Assembly: GCF_009296025.1 (NCBI RefSeq)
Contig: NZ_CP045178.1
Span: forward strand, 1,426,001-1,490,000
DNA length: 64,000 nt
Direction of reading: 5' to 3'
From: Streptomyces tsukubensis
GTDB lineage: Bacteria > Actinomycetota > Actinomycetes > Streptomycetales > Streptomycetaceae
The notes under the pieces were generated by a model that was not told the DNA's origin, ran no database searches, and saw only the letters and a list, made by a program, of their open reading frames with translations. Of the stretch, positions 52,989 to 61,748 are shown piece after piece. Made by a program: the position numbers and the translations under genes. Every line of letters begins with the position of its first letter. Position 1 is the first letter of the stretch.

Positions 52989-54758
52989 ATGAACGAGCAC
53001 GCCGGAATCCCCGGTACCCCCAGCACCCCCGGTGTTCCCAGTACCCGCAGTGCCCCCGGTACCCCCGAAGGGGCCATGGGCGACGGGTCCGAGGAAACGA
53101 CGCCCGCGTACGACCCGAGCGCTTTCAAGGCGGTGTTCGAGACCACCTTCACCTACTGGGCCGGGTTCAAGCGCAATACGCACCGCTACGCCCGTTCCAC
53201 CGCCATGTCCGACCCGGCCACCGGGCGGTCCTGGACCTACGCGGAGCTGGGCGAGGAGGTCGAGCGGCTGGCCGCGGGGCTGGCGGCGTCCGGCGTACGG
53301 CCCGGCGATCTGGTGGCCTACCAGCTCTACAACGGCCCGGAGTTCGCGCTGCTGTATCTGGCCACGCAGCGGATCGGCGCGACCGGCTCGCCGGTCAACT
53401 TCCGGCTCGCGCCCGGTGAGACGGCACATGTGCTGGACAGCGGCCTGCCTCGGGCGTTCGTCTACGACACGGCGGTGGCCGAGAGCGCGGGCCAGGCACT
53501 GGAGCTGGCAGAACACCGTCCCGCGCTGGTCGCCCATGTGCCTTCCGGGCAGGCGGAGGACCGGCCGCTTGGTGACTCGACGCCCTTCGACGAGCTGGCC
53601 CCGCGCGGGGAGGGCCGCAAGCCGCTGCCCGCGCCCGAGGGCGGGATCTACGCGGAGACGACCAGGCTCTACACCTCGGGCACCACGGGCCTGCCCAAGG
53701 GGGTGCCGCTGAACAACGCCACCGAGGTCCTCTCGGCGCACGACGTGATCATGCACTTCCCGCTGACGCCCGAGGACCGCACGTTGAACATGTCGCCGTG
53801 GTTCCACCGCGGCGGTCTGTTCTCCGGCGGCCCGAACCCCGTGTTCTACGTGGGCGGCGAGGTGGTCCCGATGCGCCACTTCGACGCGGAGGCGGCGCTC
53901 GACCTGGTCGCCGAGCGGGGCATCACCTTCCTCATCGGCGCCCCCACCAACCTGGAGCGGCTCGCGGACGCCCAGGAACGGCGCCCGCGCGACCTGTCGA
54001 CGCTTCGGGGCATCGTCACGATGGGCGCCCCGCTGGACCGCGCCGCGTGCCTGCGCTACCAGCGGACGCTGACGCCCCGTATCTTCAACGGCTACGGCAC
54101 GACCGAGGCGTTCTGGAACACCTTCCTGCGCCCCGTCGACCTGCCGGACCACGCGGGGACCGCCGGGCGCGCCCTCACCGATGACGAGGTGGCCGTCGTG
54201 AAGGTGTACGAGGACAGGCGCGCGGCCCCGGACGACTTCGCCGCGAAGGACGGGCAGGAGGTGGGCGAGGTCATCGTCCGCTCCCCCAAGTCGGGCTACA
54301 GCTACATCGGCCGCCCCGACGAGGTCGCGGAGAACTTCCGCGACGGCTGGCTGTACATCGGTGACCTGGCCACCTGGGACGCCGACGAGTACGTGACCAT
54401 CATGGGGCGGCGCGACGACATGATCCTCTCCGGCGGGGAGAACGTGCACCCCGTGCAGGTGGAGGAGGTGCTGAACGAGCACCCCGGCATCGCCGACTCC
54501 GGTGTGGTCGGGGCTCCCGACCCCGAGTGGGGGCAGCTCGTGACGGCGTACGTGGTGCGCAAGGACCCGGGGCTCACGGTCGCGGAGATCGAGAAGCACG
54601 CCCGCGCCCATCCGATGCTCGCCACGTACAAGCGGCCGCGCGCGTATCGGTTCGTGGACGCGCTGCCGACCACCACCACCGGCAAGAAGCTCCACTACCG
54701 GCTGCGTGAGCAGGTGGCGAAGGACGCGGCGGCCGGGCTGCTTGAGCACGTCAAGTAG
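52989..54758 (+). CDS. AMP-forming acyl-CoA/acyl-ACP ligase
   Basis: 589 residues. The first 40 are Pro/Thr/Gly/Ser repeats (PGTP, PSTP), probably disordered. The ANL domain begins near residue 45 with motif RLYTSGTTGLPKGVPL, then FNGYGTTEAFWN, YIGDLATWDADEYVTIMGR and DDMILSGGENVHPVQVE. The C-terminal Lys lies in TTTGKKLHY. It is clearly distinct from the ligase half of the fusion, so two separate acids or two acceptors may be activated. Start ATG with GAGAGGAAT before it. It begins 37 bases after the ketosynthase gene, presumably in one transcript, and is the last gene of the cassette. Confidence 0.85.
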   Translation: MNEHAGIPGTPSTPGVPSTRSAPGTPEGAMGDGSEETTPAYDPSAFKAVFETTFTYWAGFKRNTHRYARSTAMSDPATGRSWTYAELGEEVERLAAGLAASGVRPGDLVAYQLYNGPEFALLYLATQRIGATGSPVNFRLAPGETAHVLDSGLPRAFVYDTAVAESAGQALELAEHRPALVAHVPSGQAEDRPLGDSTPFDELAPRGEGRKPLPAPEGGIYAETTRLYTSGTTGLPKGVPLNNATEVLSAHDVIMHFPLTPEDRTLNMSPWFHRGGLFSGGPNPVFYVGGEVVPMRHFDAEAALDLVAERGITFLIGAPTNLERLADAQERRPRDLSTLRGIVTMGAPLDRAACLRYQRTLTPRIFNGYGTTEAFWNTFLRPVDLPDHAGTAGRALTDDEVAVVKVYEDRRAAPDDFAAKDGQEVGEVIVRSPKSGYSYIGRPDEVAENFRDGWLYIGDLATWDADEYVTIMGRRDDMILSGGENVHPVQVEEVLNEHPGIADSGVVGAPDPEWGQLVTAYVVRKDPGLTVAEIEKHARAHPMLATYKRPRAYRFVDALPTTTTGKKLHYRLREQVAKDAAAGLLEHVK

Positions 54759-54772
54759 ATCCACCACGTGAG

Positions 54773-54808
54773 GTGACCGAGGCGGGTCGGGTGACCGAGG
54801 CGGGTCGG
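54773..54808. repeat. Two tandem copies of an 18-bp sequence
   Basis: GGTGACCGAGGCGGGTCG is present twice without spacer just after the ligase gene, in a 153-base gap between converging genes. Confidence 0.85.
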
Positions 54809-54911
54809 GTCGTACGGGGGTGAGGGGACGGTGGCGTCGGCGGCACGGTCCGTCGGCGCCGCCGTGCGCGGCGCGCTCGCGGAGTCGCCGGCTTCGGTGG
54901 TCCCCGGCCGT

Positions 54912-55784
54912 TCAGGTGACCCGGCCGGGTGGCGGCTTGGTACCCGCGGCCAGGGGCGAGCGGGCCAGCTCCGTGCATCCTGCGGCGATGAGGGCGATGG
55001 CGGCGAGTTCCGGCAGGATCCACCAGCCGGTGCGCAGGTGCTCGCCGAAGAGTGTGACGCCGTAGGTGATGCTGATGAGCGCGTCCCCGAGCGTGAGCAT
55101 CGGCTGCGAGGCGGCGAGCGAACCGGCCTGAAGCGCGTTCTGGAGCAGGAACAGCGCCCCGATTCCGGCGACGGCGGTGCCGTAGAGCTGCCACGACTCG
55201 AACAGGACGAGGAACCCGTCGCCGTCCTCCAGACGGGCGACGGCGTCCTTCATCAGGGCGGCGGTGAGCGCGTATCCGCAGGCGGCGGCGAGCCCGAGAA
55301 GTGCGGCGCGGGCATTGCCGCGGGTGCCCAAGGCCCATCCGATGACGACGGCCTCGAAGGCCGCCGTGGCGATGAGGGCGGGGATCCAGGCGGGGCCGTG
55401 GACGGTCTCCGTGCCTCCGCCCGGGGCGGCGCAGCCCATCCCCAGGGCGAGTCCACAGGTCACGGCGGCGACCCCGAGCCAGACCGGGCGCGGCAGCCGG
55501 ACGTGGAAGAGGTGGGCGGCGAGCAGCAGGGTGGCGGGCAGTTCGATGACGAAGATCGGCTGGACCACGGCGATCGGCCCCGTCGCCAGCGCCACCGCCT
55601 GGCAGACGGCGGCGACGATCACCATCCCGATACCGGCGAGCCACACCTTCTGCCGGAGGAGTTTCCCGATGAGGGAGAGGCGCATGGCCTCCGTATCGGG
55701 GACGGTGGCGGCGGCGCGGCGCTGGAGCACGGAGGCGGAGCCGTTGCTGATGGCCGTCAGCACGGCGAACAGGACACTGATCAC
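54912..55784 (-). CDS. DMT/EamA-family permease
   Basis: 290 residues with about nine to ten hydrophobic helices. The N-terminal part (MISVLFAVLTAISNGSASVL) and VVQPIFVIELPATLLLAAHL are typical of DMT permeases, and the repeat half begins near WIPALIATAAFEAVVIG. The substrate is not evident; members export metabolites, nucleotide-sugars or drugs. It is read against the biosynthetic cassette, so a link is uncertain. Confidence 0.8.
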   Translation of the reverse strand: MISVLFAVLTAISNGSASVLQRRAAATVPDTEAMRLSLIGKLLRQKVWLAGIGMVIVAAVCQAVALATGPIAVVQPIFVIELPATLLLAAHLFHVRLPRPVWLGVAAVTCGLALGMGCAAPGGGTETVHGPAWIPALIATAAFEAVVIGWALGTRGNARAALLGLAAACGYALTAALMKDAVARLEDGDGFLVLFESWQLYGTAVAGIGALFLLQNALQAGSLAASQPMLTLGDALISITYGVTLFGEHLRTGWWILPELAAIALIAAGCTELARSPLAAGTKPPPGRVT

Positions 55785-56124
55785 CGCTCCATCATGGGGG
55801 CGGGGAGGCCGGGAAGCCGTCTAGCCACCTCATCTGGCGCGTCCGCGGGGAGTGGCGGCACGCGGCGGTCGCCGGACACCCCGTCAGCGGACGGGGGTGA
55901 CGAGGGGAGAAGGGGGTTCCTGTCCGGGGCGTACGGCTGGGCAGGACATGACGTAAAGAACACGGACGCGAGAAGGAGCCCGTCGTCCGGGCGTGCGGCG
56001 GGGTCGTGGCGAGGGCGGGCACCTGGGGTCCACAAGTGGTGCACGGACAGTGCGCGGGAATCAAAACCGCTCGTGGGACGCTGGAAGCAGCGAAGAATTT
56101 CCAGAGAAAGCAGGGCAGAACGTC
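55785..56124. other. Divergent gap before the histidine-phosphatase gene
   Basis: A 340-base region with promoters for both neighbours. An AT-richer stretch at about 56060-56110 precedes the phosphatase ATG. No gene is supported. Confidence 0.45.
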
Positions 56125-56745
56125 ATGGGTGAGCTCATTCTCGTGCGACACGGCGAGACCAGTTGGAGCCGGAGCGGCAAGCACACGAGCTGGACCGAAC
56201 TCCCCCTCACCCCGCTCGGCGAGGAGCAGGCGAGGTCCGTCGCCCCGGTCCTGGCGGCACGGCGGATCGCCCTGACGCTGTCGAGCCCTCTGGAGCGAGC
56301 CCACAGGACCGCCGAACTGGCCGGTCTCACCCCCGTGTTCGACGACGACGGCCTCCACGAGTGGGACTACGGCGGCTACGAAGGCATCACCACGGTCGAG
56401 ATCCACCGCGAGCGCCCCGACTGGGACCTGTGGACCGACGGGGTCGCCGCAGGGCCGCCCGAGCACCCCGGGGAGACTCCGCAGGAGGTCGGCGAGCGGG
56501 CCGACCGGGTACTGAAGACCGTCGACGCCGCTCTGCGCGACGCCGACCTCGACGGTGAGGGCGGGGATGTGGTGCTCGTGGGTCACGCGCACTTCCTGCG
56601 CGCCCTGACCGCCAGGCGGCTCGGTCTGCCGGCCTCCGCCGGTTCGCTGTTCCGGCTGGACACCGGCTCCGTGAGCCGGATCGGCACCGAGCACGGACAC
56701 CCGGTGGTGTCGGCCTGGAACCTGACCGGGAGCACCCGCGACTGA
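56125..56745 (+). CDS. Histidine-phosphatase family acid phosphatase
   Basis: 206 residues. LILVRHGETSWSRSGKHTSW carries the catalytic RHGE motif, TPLGEEQARSVAP and SSPLERAHRTAELAG the Arg-rich phosphate pocket, and VVLVGHAHFLRALTARRLG the second His. The acid/base Glu is in LHEWDYGGYEG. It is a short form typical of broad-specificity phosphatases rather than phosphoglycerate mutase. ATG at 56125; the upstream extension lacks conserved residues. Confidence 0.88.
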   Translation: MGELILVRHGETSWSRSGKHTSWTELPLTPLGEEQARSVAPVLAARRIALTLSSPLERAHRTAELAGLTPVFDDDGLHEWDYGGYEGITTVEIHRERPDWDLWTDGVAAGPPEHPGETPQEVGERADRVLKTVDAALRDADLDGEGGDVVLVGHAHFLRALTARRLGLPASAGSLFRLDTGSVSRIGTEHGHPVVSAWNLTGSTRD

Positions 56746-56870
56746 CCCGTGTGTGCGGGGCCGGGACCACGTGTCCTACAGTGAGGGCTCCCATCCCGCA
56801 ACCGGCGTGCGGCGTAGGGCACTTCCGGTTGCCGCGCCTCGTCACGTCGCCGAGTTCGAGGGCCTTTCGG

Positions 56871-57959
56871 ATGTCCCAGCAGTCCCTGCCCGCACGCGAC
56901 GTCGGGGTGCGGGCAGGCCCTGCCGGTCGCGCGATGGTTCTCGGGGTGGTCGCCGCCGCCTGCTTCGCCAGCTCCTTCGTGCTCAACCGCATGATGAGTA
57001 CGGCGGGCGGCTCATGGATGTGGACCGCCTCGCTGCGCTACCTCTTCATGCTGGCGCCGATGGTGGTGCTGGTGGCGGTCCGCGGCGGCCTCGGCGGGAC
57101 GCTCCGCAGTCTGCGGGCACGACCCGGCACCTGGCTGCTCTGGTCGACCGTCGGCTTCGGACTCTTCTACGCGCCGCTCGCCTGGGCCAGTACGGCGGGA
57201 GCGGGCTGGCTCGTCGCCTCCACCTGGCAGCTCACGCTGGTGGCGGGGCTGATCATCGGCGCTCTCGGCGGGCACGGCGGACTGCCGGTCAGAACTCTCG
57301 TCGTCTCACTGCTGATCGTCCTCGGGGTGGCGCTCGCCCAGGTGGCCCACGCGGAGGAGACCGGTTGGGGCGCGGTGGTCCGGGTCGTGGCGCCCGTTCT
57401 GGTGGCCGCCTTCGCCTATCCGCTGGGCAACCGGCGCCTCCTCGGCGTCGACGGACTCGACGGCTTCCAGCGCACCTTGGCGATGACCGTGGGCTCACTG
57501 CCGCTGTGGCTGGTCATGGCCGCCACGGCGTGGGCCACGGACGGCCCGCCCTCCGGTGGCCAGACGCTCCAGAGCGCCATCGTCGCCCTCGCCTCCGGTG
57601 TCGTGGCCACCACTCTCTTCTTCCGCGCCACCGACCTGGTCCGTCACCGTCCCGACACACTCGGCGCGGTCGAGGCGACCCAGGCGGCCGAAGTGCCCTT
57701 CACCCTGCTCGGTGAGGCGCTGCTGATCGGCGTCGCCGCGCCGGACGTGGCCGGCTGGGCCGGGCTGGCGCTGATCGTGGCGGGCCTCTGCGCCCACGCG
57801 CTGGGCGGGGCGCTGCCCGCGCGGCGGCGGACCACCGGGGAGCCGCCGCTGCCCGGACCGGTGGTGCCCGCACGTGGCCTCGCGCCCGAACTCACGCCCG
57901 AACCGACGCCTGCGCCCGTACCGGTCGAGGAGCCGCGGGCCGTCAGAACCTCCGACTGA
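56871..57959 (+). CDS. DMT-family multidrug/metabolite exporter
   Basis: 362 residues: about ten transmembrane helices between residues 22 and 305, with FASSFVLNRMMSTAGGSWMW, the EmrE-like first repeat, and APVLVAAFAYPLGNRRLL in the second. The last 55 residues are Pro/Glu-rich and presumably cytoplasmic. The ATG (M-S-Q-Q) is chosen because the upstream frame is not membrane-like. The substrate is unknown. It follows the phosphatase gene by 125 bases and may be transcribed from its own promoter. Confidence 0.8.
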   Translation: MSQQSLPARDVGVRAGPAGRAMVLGVVAAACFASSFVLNRMMSTAGGSWMWTASLRYLFMLAPMVVLVAVRGGLGGTLRSLRARPGTWLLWSTVGFGLFYAPLAWASTAGAGWLVASTWQLTLVAGLIIGALGGHGGLPVRTLVVSLLIVLGVALAQVAHAEETGWGAVVRVVAPVLVAAFAYPLGNRRLLGVDGLDGFQRTLAMTVGSLPLWLVMAATAWATDGPPSGGQTLQSAIVALASGVVATTLFFRATDLVRHRPDTLGAVEATQAAEVPFTLLGEALLIGVAAPDVAGWAGLALIVAGLCAHALGGALPARRRTTGEPPLPGPVVPARGLAPELTPEPTPAPVPVEEPRAVRTSD

Positions 57960-58056
57960 CCCCGCGCGCCGGGGGTTCCGGGACGCCGGGGGCATCCAGG
58001 TGCGCGCGGCGCCGCCCACCCGGTCACTCCCCCGCCCGCCCCGGCACAATGACCTC

Positions 58057-58482
58057 ATGTCACGACGGAAAGCCACCCGCCCCGCCCCGCTCACGGCCCC
58101 CGACCGCTGCCCGTGCGGCTTCGAGGGGAAGGCGTACGCGGAGCACTGCGGCAGGTTCCACTCGGGAGCGGCCGCCGCGCCCACCGCCGAGCTGCTGATG
58201 CGGTCGAGGTACAGCGCGTTCGTCGTACGGGACGAGGCCTATCTGCTCCGCACCTGGCACCCCCGTACCCGGCCGTCCCGCGTCGGGCTGAGCGCCGCGA
58301 CGCGGTGGAACGGCCTGGAGATCCTGGGCGCCACGGACGGCTCCGCCTTCCACTCCTCCGGCACGGTCACCTTCCTGGCCCGCTGCACCGAGGACGGCCG
58401 CCCCGTCGTACTGCACGAGCGCAGCGACTTCGCGCGGGTGGACGGCGACTGGGTCTATGTGGACGGCACGTTCCTCGACTGA
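58057..58482 (+). CDS. YchJ-family (UPF0225) protein
   Basis: 141 residues. The N-terminus RCPCGFEGKAYAEHCGRFH is the SEC-C-like zinc motif of YchJ proteins, followed by PTAELLMRSRYSAFVVRD and ATRWNGLEILG. The C-terminal HERSDFARVDGDWVYVDGTF completes the NTF2-like fold. The function is unknown; the motif is shared with the SecA C-terminus. ATG start. Confidence 0.9.
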   Translation: MSRRKATRPAPLTAPDRCPCGFEGKAYAEHCGRFHSGAAAAPTAELLMRSRYSAFVVRDEAYLLRTWHPRTRPSRVGLSAATRWNGLEILGATDGSAFHSSGTVTFLARCTEDGRPVVLHERSDFARVDGDWVYVDGTFLD

Positions 58483-58516
58483 GCACCGGCGGGCACGTGG
58501 CCGACACCTTCCTCGA

Positions 58517-58611
58517 CCGGCGTCGCCACCCAACCCCGGCATCCCGGTCTCCGCCCAACCCCGGCATCCGGCGTCGCCGCCCAACCCGGACATCCGGCGA
58601 ATCCGCCCACC
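58517..58611. repeat. Tandem ~26-bp repeats before the LacI-type gene
   Basis: Three copies of about 25-27 bases starting at 58517, 58544 and 58569 and a partial fourth at 58595 share CCGCCCAACCCCGGCATC. They lie between the YchJ gene and the LacI-type promoter. Confidence 0.8.
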
Positions 58612-58645
58612 CCTTGACGCCCGGCCGCACGGCGCGCACAGTACT

Positions 58646-58676
58646 CGTTAATGCGCATTAGTAATGCGCATTAACG
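58646..58676. promoter_or_regulatory. 31-bp palindromic double operator before the LacI-type gene
   Basis: The whole 31 bases are a perfect palindrome centred on G58661. Each half contains a perfect 12-bp palindrome TAATGCGCATTA (58649-58660 and 58662-58673). The central GCGC and AT-rich arms fit the LacI-family operator pattern. It lies 17 bases before the GTG of the LacI-type gene, so autoregulation is expected. Confidence 0.8.
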
Positions 58677-58692
58677 ATGCGGAGGAACAAGG

Positions 58693-59844
58693 GTGGAGAA
58701 GCCCAGCAAGCGCTCCAGGCCAGGCAGGGCGCCCGCACCCGCGGGCCGTACCTCGCGGCCCAGGCAGGCCGAGGTGGCCAGGCTGGCCGGGGTGTCGCAG
58801 GCCACGGTGTCGCTGGTCCTCGCGGACAAGAAGAACGGCGCCACGATCAGCGAGGAGACCAGGCGCAAGGTCCTCGACGCGGCCCGCTCCCTCGGTTACG
58901 TGCCCGATCCGGCGGCGCGGCGCCTCGCCGCCGCGCGCAACAACCTGCTCGGGGTGTTCAGCTTCACCGCGACCTTCCCGACCGATGTCGAGCACTCGTA
59001 CTACCCCTTCCTGGTCGGGATCGAGAAGGAGGCCGCTGCCCACGGCTACGACCTGGTGCTTTTCACCGGGTCGAGTACCGGTGGCGCGGGCCCCGCCGGA
59101 CCCGAGGCGCTGAGCAGGGTCCGGCTCGCCGACGGCTGTCTGTTCCTCGGCAGGCACGCGCCCGCCGATGACCTGGCGCGGCTCGTCGCGGACGGTTTCC
59201 CCGCCGTCCACCTGGGCCGCAGGGACGAACCCGAGGGGCTGCCGTGGGTGGGTGCGGACTACGTGAGCGCGAGCAGGGACGTCGTACGCCACCTCGCGGA
59301 ACTCGGCCACCGCCGCGTTCTGCTGGTGCGCGAGGACGACGAGGCCCCGGCCTCCTCCGACCGCGAACGCGGCTTCAGGGAGGGGCTGAGGGAGGCCGGA
59401 CTGCCGCAGGACGAGGCCGTGTTCCGCTCGGCGGCCCCGGAGGTGGACGTCACCGCGGAGCGGCTGCTGGGCTGGGTCGCGGAGGGGGTCACCGCCCTGG
59501 TCGTGGAGGAGACCGACACCGCGGGCGCCTGGCGCTCCGTGCTCGGCGCGGCCGAGCTGGCTGCTCTGGACATGCCCGGCGCGCTCTCCCTGGCCCTGCT
59601 CGGTTCCCCGCCCGCCGACCTCGCCGACCGGCCCGTGCCGACCGGGTTCGACATCCCCCGGCCCGAGTTGGGCGCCGCGGCGGTCCGTCTCCTCGCCTCC
59701 CTGGTGGCCGGCGAGGAGGGCGGTGAGCCCCTGGTGGGCTGTGTCCTGCGGCCCGGCGCCACGGCGGGGCCGCCACCCTCCGCCGCGGGGCCGGGCACCG
59801 CGTCGCCGCCGCCCGCGAGCGGTCGGGGCGCCGGGCCCACATGA
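58693..59844 (+). CDS. LacI-family transcription regulator
   Basis: 383 residues. Helix-turn-helix and hinge at about 25-75 (AEVARLAGVSQATVSLVLAD, ARRLAAARNNLLGVF) and a periplasmic-binding-protein-like effector domain to about 345. The family hinge-helix leucine lies in RRLAAARN. The last 35 residues are Pro/Ala/Gly-rich. GTG start preceded by GGAGG. The double palindrome 17 bases upstream is the likely operator. The gene precedes the FAD oxidoreductase and hydantoinase-like genes, which it probably controls by repression; its inducer is unknown. Confidence 0.88.
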   Translation: MEKPSKRSRPGRAPAPAGRTSRPRQAEVARLAGVSQATVSLVLADKKNGATISEETRRKVLDAARSLGYVPDPAARRLAAARNNLLGVFSFTATFPTDVEHSYYPFLVGIEKEAAAHGYDLVLFTGSSTGGAGPAGPEALSRVRLADGCLFLGRHAPADDLARLVADGFPAVHLGRRDEPEGLPWVGADYVSASRDVVRHLAELGHRRVLLVREDDEAPASSDRERGFREGLREAGLPQDEAVFRSAAPEVDVTAERLLGWVAEGVTALVVEETDTAGAWRSVLGAAELAALDMPGALSLALLGSPPADLADRPVPTGFDIPRPELGAAAVRLLASLVAGEEGGEPLVGCVLRPGATAGPPPSAAGPGTASPPPASGRGAGPT

Positions 59845-60027
59845 CCGGTACGGGCATCCGGCCGCACACCGCCGGTGGCCCGCACCACCACCCGTACCCC
59901 TGTACCACCCGTATCGACAGCACCTCGCACGCCCTACAGAACTTTCAGCCCCGTAACCACCATCAGTGAGCACCGCACCAAGTACCGCAGCAAGTACCGA
60001 GCATCAAACACCGCACAAGGAGACCTG

Positions 60028-61623
60028 TTGAATTCCGAAGCCGACATTCTCGTGGTGGGCGGCGGACTCGGCGGGGTGGCCGCGGCTCTCGCCGCCTGCC
60101 GTGCCGGGCGCACCGTCGTCCTGACCGAGGAGACCGACTGGCCAGGCGGCCAGCTCACCTCCCAGGCCGTCCCGCCCGACGAGCACCCGTGGGTCGAGCA
60201 GTTCGGCACCACCGCCACCTACCGGGCACTGCGCGAGTCCATCAGGGGCTACTACCGGCAGTGGTACCCGCTGCGCGCGGAGGCGCTGGCACTCACCGGG
60301 CTCAACCCCGGGGCGGGCCGTGTCAGCAAGCTCTGCCACGAGCCGAGGGTGGCACTGGCGGTCCTTGAGTCGATGCTCGCGCCCTACCGTTCGGCCGGTC
60401 TGCTGACTCTGCGCACGCTCACCCGCCCGGTATCCGCCGAGGCCGAGGGCGACTTCGTACGGGCCGTCACCTTCGACGACGGGCACACGGTCGCCGCCAG
60501 GTACGTCATCGACGCCACCGAGACCGGTGAGCTGCTGGAACTCGCGGGTGTGGAGCACGCGCTCGGCGCGGAGGCACGTTCCGAGTACGACGAGCCGCAC
60601 GCGCCCGAGGTGGCCGACCCGCTCAACCAGCAGGGCATCACCGTCTGTTTCGCGCTCTCGCACCATGAGGGCGAGGACCACACCATCGACCGTCCCGCCG
60701 ACTACGACTTCTGGCGCTCCTACCGGCCGGATTTCTGGCCGGGCCCGCTGCTCGGCTTCCAGGCGCCCGACCCCCGCACGCTGGAGGCGGTGCCCAGGAC
60801 CCTCGTACCCAACCCGGTAATCGACCCGCTGGCCGTCAACGCGGACCAGAGCGCCGACGCGGGCGACAAGGAGCTGTGGGGGTTCCGCCGTATCCTCGCC
60901 CGTGAGCTGCACCGTCCGGGCGCCTTCGGCTCCGACATCACCCTCGCCAACTGGCCGCTGAACGACTACTGGCTGAAGCCGTACATCGGCGCGGGTGAGG
61001 AGACGACCCGGCAGGCGGAGCGTGAGGCACGGCAGTTGTCACTCTCGCTGCTGTACTGGCTACAGACGGAGGCCCCGCGCGAGGACGGCTCCACCGGCTT
61101 CCCCGGGCTGCGGATCCGGCCCGACGTGACGGGCACGCAGGACGGTCTCGCCAAGGCTCCCTACGTGCGTGAGGCCCGCAGGATCAAGGCCGTCACCACG
61201 GTCACCGAGCACGATGTGGCGGTCGATCTGGTGGGCCCGTACGGCGGGACGAAACACCGGGACTCCGTGGGTGTCGGCAGCTACCGCATCGATCTGCACC
61301 CCTCGACCGGTGGCGACAACTACATCGACATCGCCTCGGTGCCGTTCGAGCTGCCGCTGGGGGCGCTCGTCCCGCGCCGGGTACGCAATCTGCTGCCCGC
61401 GGGCAAGAACATCGGCACCACCCACATCACCAACGGCTGCTACCGGCTCCATCCGGTGGAGTGGAACGCGGGTGAGGTCGCGGGCGCCCTCGCCGCCCAC
61501 TGCCTGTCGGAGGGGGTCGAGCCGCAGCAGGTGCAGAAGGAGGAGAAGCGTTTCGACGAGTTCGCGCGGCTGCTGGAGCGCGCGGGCGTCCAGCGCCACT
61601 GGCCCGACGTACGCGGCTACTGA
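60028..61623 (+). CDS. FAD-dependent oxidoreductase
   Basis: 531 residues. ADILVVGGGLGGVAAALAAC is the FAD dinucleotide motif, followed by TDWPGGQLTSQAVPPDEH, which marks the family of FAD oxidoreductases often grouped with xanthan-lyase-like proteins. YVIDATETGELLELAGVEH and LLPAGKNIGTTHITNGCYRL complete the cofactor site. The TTG at 60028 is selected because AAGGAGACC stands immediately before it; upstream codons are not conserved-looking. A 16-base leader AACACCGCACAAGGAG is repeated before the next gene. The gene lies in line with the LacI-type regulator. Confidence 0.85.
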   Translation: MNSEADILVVGGGLGGVAAALAACRAGRTVVLTEETDWPGGQLTSQAVPPDEHPWVEQFGTTATYRALRESIRGYYRQWYPLRAEALALTGLNPGAGRVSKLCHEPRVALAVLESMLAPYRSAGLLTLRTLTRPVSAEAEGDFVRAVTFDDGHTVAARYVIDATETGELLELAGVEHALGAEARSEYDEPHAPEVADPLNQQGITVCFALSHHEGEDHTIDRPADYDFWRSYRPDFWPGPLLGFQAPDPRTLEAVPRTLVPNPVIDPLAVNADQSADAGDKELWGFRRILARELHRPGAFGSDITLANWPLNDYWLKPYIGAGEETTRQAEREARQLSLSLLYWLQTEAPREDGSTGFPGLRIRPDVTGTQDGLAKAPYVREARRIKAVTTVTEHDVAVDLVGPYGGTKHRDSVGVGSYRIDLHPSTGGDNYIDIASVPFELPLGALVPRRVRNLLPAGKNIGTTHITNGCYRLHPVEWNAGEVAGALAAHCLSEGVEPQQVQKEEKRFDEFARLLERAGVQRHWPDVRGY

Positions 61624-61748
61624 ACCCCGGGCGCGGCCGGCCTGGACCTCGTATCCCTGAGGGCCGGGCGGGACAGCTCCACCTGTCCCGCCCGGCGTAC
61701 CGCCCGCGTCCGATCACCGCCAACACCGCACAAGGAGGTGCCCTGAAC

